A DNA stretch of 7,158 nucleotides. Origin: Deltaproteobacteria bacterium (GTDB lineage: Bacteria; Desulfobacterota; DSM-4660; Desulfatiglandales; HGW-15). The DNA is taken from contig JAFGPH010000045.1 in assembly GCA_016926135.1 (NCBI GenBank), positions 1-7,158 on the forward strand. The letters run 5' to 3'. The notes beneath the pieces are model-generated. The model did not search any database, was not told the origin of the DNA, and was given only the letters and a program-made list of their open reading frames with translations. Below, piece by piece: positions 1 through 3,913 of this stretch. The position numbers and the translations under genes were made by a program. Numbering within the stretch: the stretch's first letter is position 1; each line of letters opens with the position of its first letter.

Positions 1-17
1 AACAAACCTGTTACCCC

Positions 18-49
18 TTTGTGCCTATGTGCCTCTGCACCTTTGTGCC
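18..49 (-). repeat. 8-nt tandem array, consensus GGCACAAA, four units
   Basis: Read on the minus strand this is GGCACAAA, GGTGCAGA, GGCACATA, GGCACAAA: four contiguous 8-nt units with two to four differences in the middle two. It overlaps the 3' end of the HEPN-B reading frame and supplies that frame's stop codon (the TAG inside the GGCACATA unit plus the following G). A related array, GGGACAAA, lies on the plus strand at the other end of the window. The function is unknown. The units are far too short and contiguous for a CRISPR array. Confidence 0.85.
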
Positions 50-285
50 TTCCTCTCGGTGGCCAAAATCGAACTGAAGTCTTCGCCCAAAGGCGAGGGT
101 TTTTCTCCCATTCCCCGAGAGGGACAATAATAGAGAACCGATTTCAGTGCCTTTTCGGCACTTTGCTGGCACAGGAAACAGGCGGTGTTGTAAAAGCCTC
201 CTTTCATATTCCACTCAGCAGCCTTGAGGTCAAACAAGCCTTGCTGAAACCACCGGCGGGCTTCAGTTCTTCTCTTGCCCGCCAT
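25..285 (-). pseudogene. HEPN-B: C-terminally truncated HEPN-domain protein
   Basis: The reading frame gives 86 residues, against about 130 for a complete HEPN protein of this family. Residues 1-52 align without gaps to HEPN-A (998-588), with 23 identities that include RW at 11-12, GG at 29-30, ACF at 35-37, QQ at 40-41 and AEKALK at 43-48. This is the characteristic helix of COG2250-type HEPN proteins, which pair with MNT nucleotidyltransferases. After Tyr52 the similarity ends. The tail has no HEPN character, and it passes through a hairpin and the GGCACAAA array before stopping at 25-27. The second half of the four-helix fold, including the RYP segment seen in HEPN-A, is absent, and I found no remnant in other frames. 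The ATG at 285 was preferred over the in-frame TTG at 291 because it matches the HEPN-A N-terminus exactly. AAGGAAAG lies upstream of both. The start overlaps the shifted 3' end of MNT-B by 23 nt. Sampled GC is about 47%, well below HEPN-A. The product is probably non-functional. Confidence 0.75.
81..104 (+). other. Hairpin followed by a T-run on the plus strand
   Basis: Arms 81-87 and 92-98 pair over 7 bp (one G-T) around a CAAA loop, and G then TTTTT follows at 99-104. This has the shape of a short rho-independent terminator reading rightwards. No plus-strand gene is visible upstream in the window, so it may serve a gene beyond the left edge or may simply be part of the degenerate sequence that replaced the HEPN-B 3' end. 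Confidence 0.35.
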
Positions 286-591
286 AGACAAGCTTTCCTT
301 CTTCCAGGATCATCTCCACAAAGGCGTTCCCGGAGCGTTGCATCTCATCGAACTCATACGGCATGTAGATCAGTATGTCCACGCGCCCATGTGTTGCGGG
401 AGGAACTTCTGGATTTCTTTCAGTCGATCTAAAAAAGGTTCCTCAGTGTTCTTTATGAGGACGAAATCCATATCACTAAGGTCATCTTCCTCACCGCGGC
501 TCCATGACCCGAACAGATAGATCTTCTCGGGTTCGTACGCCAGCAGCGCCCTGACTGCGTCCTGAATTTTCTTGTTCCCGCCAATTCTCAT
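263..591 (-). pseudogene. MNT-B: minimal nucleotidyltransferase, frameshifted
   Basis: As written, the frame from ATG 591 ends at 370 after 73 residues. It carries the first part of the nucleotidyltransferase signature: IYLFGSWSRG with Gly28-Ser29, then LSDMDFVLI with Asp40 and Asp42. The rest of the domain continues in the frame one base earlier, from about 382 to the stop at 263-265, as 39 residues beginning VDILIYMPYEF and ending KLVYGGQEKN. That segment aligns with the ADILVYTPAEM...VMYEA end of MNT-A. One missing base around 382-390 therefore explains the break, and the repaired protein would be about 109-110 residues, normal for this family. The third catalytic Asp (in VDILIY) lies beyond the shift, so the 73-residue product should be inactive. 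The start overlaps the HEPN-A stop as ATGA, implying translational coupling. Family role: the MNT partner of HEPN toxins, which in the studied HepT-MntA pair adds AMP to the toxin. A sequencing indel is the main alternative to a true mutation. Confidence 0.8.
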
Positions 592-998
592 GACCGGCGC
601 ACGCTCCGACTGACCATGTCAAGAGCCAAGTCGGCCAGGCGCAGCACTTCTTCGGCCACCGGCCGGGTATACACCCGAGCCGGGATGCTGTCGGGCAGCC
701 CGTTCGGGTAGCGTGTCGGTATGTAGTACCCATCCAGAGGCGCTATCACCTCGCGCAGGCTGTTGAACTCTCGGTCATGCTCCCCGGCCCAACGGCAGAG
801 CGCCTCCACTGAGCGCCCAACAACAATGTCTTCGCCCTTTGAATATAGGAATGCCTTTAGGGCTTTTTCAGCAACCTGTTGTCCTACAAAACAGGCAAGG
901 TGATAGCTGCCTCCATCATACAGCAACTGAGCCCCCTCCCGATCCGCTTGTGCCTGCTCCAACCACCGCAAACCCTCAGATTTCGCTTCACGCCTCAT
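588..998 (-). CDS. HEPN-A: HEPN-domain protein (putative toxin-like partner of MNT)
   Basis: 136 residues, full length for a COG2250-type HEPN protein. The core helix is at residues 31-52 (SYHLACFVGQQVAEKALKAF plus LY). A loop and helix with His74 follow, then the conserved YYIPTRYP segment at 91-98, and a C-terminal helix from about 112. HEPN proteins are small all-helical proteins. Many are RNases with an Rx4-6H motif, but here Arg96 of RYP is not followed by a His at that spacing, so RNase activity cannot be read from the sequence. The ATG at 998 has GGAAGAG 7 nt upstream and overlaps the end of MNT-A by 11 nt. Its stop overlaps the MNT-B start as ATGA. HEPN-A could therefore be neutralised by MNT-A, MNT-B or both. 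Sampled GC is about 57-70%, higher than the MNT-B/HEPN-B genes downstream. The product should be cytoplasmic: there is no signal peptide or membrane segment. The family assignment is firm and the toxin role is inferred. Confidence 0.88.
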   Translation of the reverse strand: MRREAKSEGLRWLEQAQADREGAQLLYDGGSYHLACFVGQQVAEKALKAFLYSKGEDIVVGRSVEALCRWAGEHDREFNSLREVIAPLDGYYIPTRYPNGLPDSIPARVYTRPVAEEVLRLADLALDMVSRSVRRS

Positions 999-1377
999 AC
1001 ATCACTCTTCCGTTTTCCAGTGCTTGCCGCACCAGAGGGGTGTCACGCATCAGCTCCATTTCAGCCGGTGTATAGACTAGAATATCGGCAGCGACAACCG
1101 GCTGCAAATACCGGTAGACCTCGGCTGTCCGTTCAAGAAAATTCAGCCCTGTATCCCACACCATCAGCAAATCCAGATCGCTTGTGAGCCCCGTGTTCCC
1201 GCCAAGCATGGATCCGAACAGGATCACTCGCTGAACGCCCAACCCTGCAGCCGCACGTGTGATCCTGCCCAACTCCTCAGTCAGCAGCCTCTTGTGCCCC
1301 TCTCGTCGTGAGCCTAATCGCCGACGCATGTCCTGGAATTCTTCAACCGCATCCGTTTTCTGCTCAAATTCACACAT
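988..1377 (-). CDS. MNT-A: minimal nucleotidyltransferase-domain protein (putative antitoxin-like)
   Basis: 129 residues. The polymerase-beta-type nucleotidyltransferase core is at about residues 45-105: VILFGSMLGG with Gly55-Ser56, then SDLDLLMVW with Asp67 and Asp69, then the third acidic residue Asp98 in AADILVYTP. All three metal-binding carboxylates are present. The usual Arg-Gly after the GS motif is Gly-Gly here (59-60), a small deviation. The protein ends with VRQALENGRVMYEA, the usual C-terminus of MNT proteins that accompany COG2250 HEPN partners. About 40 residues precede the core, longer than in MNT-B. Met17 is a possible later start, but neither start has a strong Shine-Dalgarno site. 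It is the first gene of a four-gene overlapping run and overlaps HEPN-A by 11 nt. In characterised MNT/HEPN pairs the nucleotidyltransferase inactivates the HEPN toxin by AMP transfer. That activity here is inference. Confidence 0.88.
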   Translation of the reverse strand: MCEFEQKTDAVEEFQDMRRRLGSRREGHKRLLTEELGRITRAAAGLGVQRVILFGSMLGGNTGLTSDLDLLMVWDTGLNFLERTAEVYRYLQPVVAADILVYTPAEMELMRDTPLVRQALENGRVMYEA

Positions 1378-1483
1378 ATCTCACGCCGCCAGCCTATCGC
1401 CTAAAACGGAGCGCTGCTAACCCCTGACGCGATCCCTCCCTTTGAGCCTTGAGCTTTCAGCTTTGAGCTTCTCTCCTCTTCCC
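1378..1483 (-). other. Spacer between the chain-length gene and the MNT/HEPN run
   Basis: A 106-bp gap holding the heptanucleotide array at 1441-1468 and about 60 bp of unremarkable sequence. I see no convincing -35/-10 pair, no GG-N10-GC element and no stem followed by a T-run, so it cannot be decided whether the MNT/HEPN genes are read from the upstream polysaccharide gene or from their own promoter. Confidence 0.6.
1441..1468 (-). repeat. 7-nt tandem array, consensus GCTCAAA, four units
   Basis: On the minus strand the units read GCTCAAA, GCTGAAA, GCTCAAG, GCTCAAA, contiguous, with one change in each of the two middle copies. It lies 15 bp downstream of the stop codon of the Wzz-like gene. 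Its role is unknown. It is one of several unrelated short arrays in the spacers of this window. Confidence 0.85.
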
Positions 1484-2734
1484 TCATCCGGCCTTCCCAA
1501 ACCGCAGGTAGCGCACAAGCTCCTGATACCGTTCGTTGTCTTCAGCCTTGAGACGGTCCACATACTCCAGGAAAAACGCGAGGAAGATGGCCAGGAAGAA
1601 AGCGATGATCGCCGAAAGCATCACAATCATGGCCCTCCTGGGGCTCGATTTCCTGTCCGGAGGCTTCGCCCGGTCCAGGACCTGAATGGTGTTCACATCC
1701 TTGGCCTCTTCGATCTTGGCCAGTTCATGCTGAGAGGTCAGCAGCTTGAACACCTCTTCCTGGATCTTGGCCTCGCGTATCAGCCGGGCAAGCTGCAGAC
1801 CGAGAATCGGCAGTTCGTCGAAAGGGATGTAGAATTCCATGGCGGCCTTGTCCCCCTTCTTCTCCTTCAGCAAGTCCTTGCCCGGATTTCCGGATTCAAT
1901 CTTTGCCAGTTGCCTGTGAAGCTCTTCGATTTTGGACTTGAGCATCACGGCCTCGTTTTGCCTCTCCGTCCCAAACTGCCGCAAGACCTCCAGCTCCGTC
2001 TGCGCCACAATGATCTCCCCCTTGATCCTGGCCGCACCCTCGATAGTCGCCTTTGCCTGCTCCTCAAGCGCCACGAGCTTGAATTTCTCCTGGAACTCCC
2101 TGAGGTCATTTTCCGCCTTCGTGAGGTCCTCCTTCACCTTCTCCAGCCGCTTTTCAAGGAAAACCCTTTTCCTGTGGCCCTCCGTGATGTTGACTGTCCG
2201 GTTGATCCGGTCCAGCGCCTCTATGTAAGCATTGGCCATTTGCGCCGCCTTTTCGGGATCAGCGTCTTCAACCGAAACGCTCACGATCTGGGCCTTTCGG
2301 GAGACCTGGATCTTGGTCCGACTCGCCAACTCCTTGTACACACTGTCGAGAAGCTTCTGATCGTAATACTCCTTCAGCTTGAACTTCTGGATGAGGAAGT
2401 CGGCTGCGGATCGGCTCTCCAGGATCCCCACGTACACCTCGGAGGTGGTCTTGCTTCCCGGCAGACCTGCTGCCAAACCGCCCAACACACCTCCTACCTG
2501 GGAAACGAGTCCCGAGATGCCCGGGGTCGATTCCTGGGGCGGAAGGATCCGGGCGGTCGCCGTGTACCGGTTCGTCATGAGAAGACTCACGATGATCGAG
2601 AAGAGCGCGGCCAAAAAGGTGACCCCAAGCACCACCCTCTTGCGTTTCAGGAGCACGATGAGGTAGTCGGTGAGGTGGATCTCGTCATCCACATAATCGG
2701 GAGGCCGGGCAGGGGGTTGGGTGTTATGATCCAT
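1484..2734 (-). CDS. Wzz/GNVR-type polysaccharide chain-length (co-polymerase) protein
   Basis: 416 residues with the classical polysaccharide co-polymerase layout. A short cytoplasmic N-terminus with the Wzz-type segment EIHLTDYLIVLLKRKR (18-33) leads into a first membrane helix at about 34-53, followed by TNRYTATARILPPQ. The periplasmic part contains a Gly-rich stretch (81-94) and the RSAADFLIQKF region, then a long charged coiled coil at about 184-290. A GNVR-like segment comes next (ASQ-type LLTSQHELAKIEEAKDVNTI, 331-350). The proline-containing motif VLDRAKPPDRKSSPRRA (352-368) precedes the second membrane helix at about 369-389, and about 27 cytoplasmic residues close the protein. Such proteins set polymer length and couple synthesis to the outer-membrane exporter. 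There is no C-terminal Walker-type tyrosine kinase domain, so any BY-kinase must be encoded elsewhere. The ATG at 2734 has AGAGGT 4 nt upstream. The gene lies 441 bp after HEPN-C, in the same direction as the exporter. It resembles wzz/gumC/epsF-type genes, but the exact orthologue cannot be named. Confidence 0.9.
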   Translation of the reverse strand: MDHNTQPPARPPDYVDDEIHLTDYLIVLLKRKRVVLGVTFLAALFSIIVSLLMTNRYTATARILPPQESTPGISGLVSQVGGVLGGLAAGLPGSKTTSEVYVGILESRSAADFLIQKFKLKEYYDQKLLDSVYKELASRTKIQVSRKAQIVSVSVEDADPEKAAQMANAYIEALDRINRTVNITEGHRKRVFLEKRLEKVKEDLTKAENDLREFQEKFKLVALEEQAKATIEGAARIKGEIIVAQTELEVLRQFGTERQNEAVMLKSKIEELHRQLAKIESGNPGKDLLKEKKGDKAAMEFYIPFDELPILGLQLARLIREAKIQEEVFKLLTSQHELAKIEEAKDVNTIQVLDRAKPPDRKSSPRRAMIVMLSAIIAFFLAIFLAFFLEYVDRLKAEDNERYQELVRYLRFGKAG

Positions 2735-2738
2735 GGAT

Positions 2739-2744
2739 ACCTCT
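2739..2744 (-). promoter_or_regulatory. Ribosome binding site of the Wzz-like gene
   Basis: AGAGGT with a 4-nt spacer (ATCC) before the ATG at 2734. It is the same core as the site before the SLBB gene and supports the chosen start. Confidence 0.7.
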
Positions 2745-2833
2745 GTTTGCGCTAAAGTGCTCAGTGGTCGGTTAGACCTTCAGTCCTTAACTTCTCTGTG
2801 ATTTGCAGAGAGGTTCGAGGGCGGACGCATACA

Positions 2834-2857
2834 GGTTCAGGGGTTCAGGGTTCAGGG
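2834..2857 (+). repeat. GGTTCAG tandem array, about three units
   Basis: GGTTCAG, GGGTTCAG, GGTTCAG then GG: a 7-nt unit with one extra G in the middle copy. Function unknown. Confidence 0.8.
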
Positions 2858-2867
2858 TCATAAGAAC

Positions 2868-2892
2868 CGTGAACGTGTAGCGTGTACGTGTA
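2868..2892 (+). repeat. CGTGTA hexanucleotide tandem array, four units
   Basis: CGTGAA, CGTGTA, G, CGTGTA, CGTGTA: four 6-nt units with one single-base insertion. Its last two units form the left outer arm of the compound inverted repeat at 2881-2971. Confidence 0.75.
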
Positions 2893-2971
2893 CGGAAGAC
2901 GAGCGCCCATCCTCTTTATCCTCCGTAGCAGTGCTACTGCGGAGGGTGGACGAGCCACGTGCACGTGCACG
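2881..2971. repeat. Compound imperfect inverted repeat (nested hairpin)
   Basis: The inner hairpin is the strong part. Arms 2920-2931 and 2934-2945 (12 nt each, CCTCCG at the base) differ by two transitions and enclose TG. As plus-strand RNA they give 11 of 12 pairs including one G-U, with one C-A mismatch. The outer arms, 2881-2894 (CGTGTACGTGTACG) and 2956-2971 (CACGTGCACGTGCACG), are complementary except for T/C transitions. The right outer arm is itself a doubled CACGTG palindrome. No T-run follows on either strand, so it is not an ordinary intrinsic terminator. It could be a REP-like element or an mRNA-stability structure. Confidence 0.65.
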
Positions 2972-3030
2972 AGACGAGCGGAGCCGAATGGACCTTTGAA
3001 CCTTCCTCAACCCACACGGTTCGATTTTGG

Positions 3031-3050
3031 TTGCGGCCAAAGGCCTGCAA
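3031..3050. repeat. Hairpin TTGC-GGCC / AAA / GGCC-T-GCAA
   Basis: Eight paired bases with one bulged T and an AAA loop. On its left side it directly abuts the 12-mer at 3019-3030, which also occurs in inverse orientation at 63-74. No T-run follows, so a terminator is not supported. Confidence 0.5.
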
Positions 3051-3085
3051 TGGGTGTAAGGAGCGCTCCACTTCCCCTTTGATAG

Positions 3086-3103
3086 ACAGGATTCACAGGA
3101 TTT
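3086..3103 (+). repeat. ACAGGATTY 9-nt direct repeat, two units
   Basis: ACAGGATTC followed at once by ACAGGATTT. The word ACAGGATT in tandem is a familiar intergenic repeat type in several environmental bacterial genomes; that comparison is from memory. Confidence 0.65.
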
Positions 3104-3116
3104 CATTTCAGTCTCA

Positions 3117-3140
3117 CACGAAGCCGCAAAGACAAGAAGC
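3117..3140 (+). repeat. Degenerate 8-nt array (CACGAAGC-like), about three units
   Basis: CACGAAGC, CGCAAAGA, CAAGAAGC: an 8-nt periodicity of purine-rich words related in style to the GGCACAAA and GGGACAAA arrays at the window ends, but strongly diverged. Confidence 0.35.
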
Positions 3141-3175
3141 CTGAAGACACCGTCAAACCTGTATCCGCTTCCTGA

Positions 3176-3580
3176 TCACTGGTAACCCTCTTCCTTTAAG
3201 AGAGCGTTTATCCGGTGAATCACGGCTTCAGCTTCACCCTTGAATTGGATGAAGTCCTCGGGCGTGAAGGAATACGAGGGGTTATAGTCCGCCTCCTGCC
3301 TGTATTTCATGAGTTTTGAAAAAATATGAGAGTCCTTTGTTTCGAAAACCCCATGCTTTACAAAGTGCAGACCAAAGAGGCGAAGCGCCCCTTCGTGACT
3401 TTTGGGTTCGAGGCCTTTCGTCAACAGCATGGCCCTGATGGAATAAAGCAAAGAGTAGTACAGTTTCCCGACGGCATCTCGCACAAAGCCATGTTTAAAA
3501 AGGAGGTCGGCCGCTTTCATCGACTCAACGGCACGGTCGATCTCTTCGCGCAAGTTCTCTCTCTTGTTTTCTTCATTCAC
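3176..3580 (-). CDS. HEPN-C: HEPN-domain protein (putative toxin-like), partner of MNT-C
   Basis: 134 residues, full length for the COG1895-type HEPN family and clearly of a different subfamily from HEPN-A and HEPN-B. Visible blocks are the N-terminal helix with MKAADLLFKHGFVRDAVGKL (21-40), YYSLLYSIRAMLLTKGLEPK (41-60), then SHEGALRLFGLHFVKHG (61-77), and RQEADYNPSYSFT (94-106). The last block is the family's conserved R-x3-D-Y motif, found where other HEPN proteins have the RNase motif Rx4-6H or, in HepT, Rx4HxY. Tyr99 is therefore a candidate target for AMP transfer by its partner, by analogy only. The start is GTG at 3580, overlapping the MNT-C stop as GTGA, and GGAAGG lies 9 nt upstream. 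Sampled GC is about 51%, lower than the exporter upstream. It should be cytoplasmic, with no membrane segment. No terminator is visible after its stop. Confidence 0.87.
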   Translation of the reverse strand: MNEENKRENLREEIDRAVESMKAADLLFKHGFVRDAVGKLYYSLLYSIRAMLLTKGLEPKSHEGALRLFGLHFVKHGVFETKDSHIFSKLMKYRQEADYNPSYSFTPEDFIQFKGEAEAVIHRINALLKEEGYQ

Positions 3581-3903
3581 AAAGGAATGCCTTCCCGTTC
3601 AATGTCCATGGCTATCCTGCGTTCTCTCTGCCTGAGGACTCCGAAGTCTTCCTCTGAAAGAACAAGGGCTGACAAGGGCAACAGATACGTGAGTTCACTC
3701 TCTGCCACCTTTTCCAGAACCAGCTGCTTCATTTCCCGGGTAAGGCCTCGGACGACAATGGCCACGTCGAAATCCGACGCATCGCAGTAATCGCCCCTCG
3801 CCCTTGAGCCGAAGAGGAGCATCTTGAAAGTGTGGGGACCCAGCAGAGTCTCAAGATTCTGTTTCAGTCCCTCGATCTGCTCTTTCCTCTCTTTTTCAAG
3901 CAT
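3577..3903 (-). CDS. MNT-C: nucleotidyltransferase-domain protein, partner of HEPN-C
   Basis: 108 residues. The signature LLFGSRARGDYCDASDFDVAIV spans residues 29-50: Gly32-Ser33, Arg36-Gly37, Asp44 and Asp46 are all present, a canonical GSxxxRG...SDxD nucleotidyltransferase start. At the third-acid position the strand reads LPLSALVLSEEDF (75-87), with Ser where many family members have Asp, so activity may depend on another acidic residue or be reduced. It begins only 10 nt after the TAG stop of the SLBB exporter gene, without a clear Shine-Dalgarno site of its own, which suggests read-through from the exporter transcript and perhaps translational re-initiation. It is coupled to HEPN-C by a 4-nt overlap. 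The antitoxin-like role is inferred from the family and the pairing. Confidence 0.87.
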   Translation of the reverse strand: MLEKERKEQIEGLKQNLETLLGPHTFKMLLFGSRARGDYCDASDFDVAIVVRGLTREMKQLVLEKVAESELTYLLPLSALVLSEEDFGVLRQRERRIAMDIEREGIPL

Positions 3904-3913
3904 GTTTCATTCA

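Larger units (their letters stand above)
2735..3175. other. Repeat-dense 441-bp spacer
   Basis: No coding region is credible here: the short open frames have repeat-derived, low-complexity translations. From left to right it contains a weak stem (2791-2813), a GGTTCAG array, a CGTGTA array, a strong 12-bp-arm hairpin nested inside GTAC/CACGTG-rich outer arms, a GGCCAAAGGCC hairpin, an ACAGGATT pair and a degenerate 8-nt array. A promoter for the chain-length gene would have to lie here, but I see no sigma-70 or sigma-54 match good enough to call. Confidence 0.7.

Noticed and set aside
18..49. CRISPR array.
   Set aside because: The units are 8 nt, contiguous and without spacers. The same holds for the other arrays, and no cas gene is present.
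379..390. Programmed -1 frameshifting in MNT-B.
   Set aside because: There is no heptameric slippery sequence of the X-XXY-YYZ type and no obvious downstream structure. A simple indel or sequencing error is more likely.
1395..1425. Integron attC-like core (GTTAGC with CCTAAAAC nearby).
   Set aside because: The two halves do not form the paired R/L boxes of an attC site, and no cassette structure or integrase is visible.
1442..2755. A plus-strand open frame of 437 codons opposite the Wzz-like gene.
   Set aside because: The minus strand shows two membrane helices, a coiled coil and a good Shine-Dalgarno site, while the plus-strand product shows no domain. It begins inside the GCTCAAA array.
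2858..3144. Small protein genes in the repeat-dense spacer, both strands.
   Set aside because: The open frames consist of translated tandem repeats and hairpins, have no ribosome sites and no recognisable domain.
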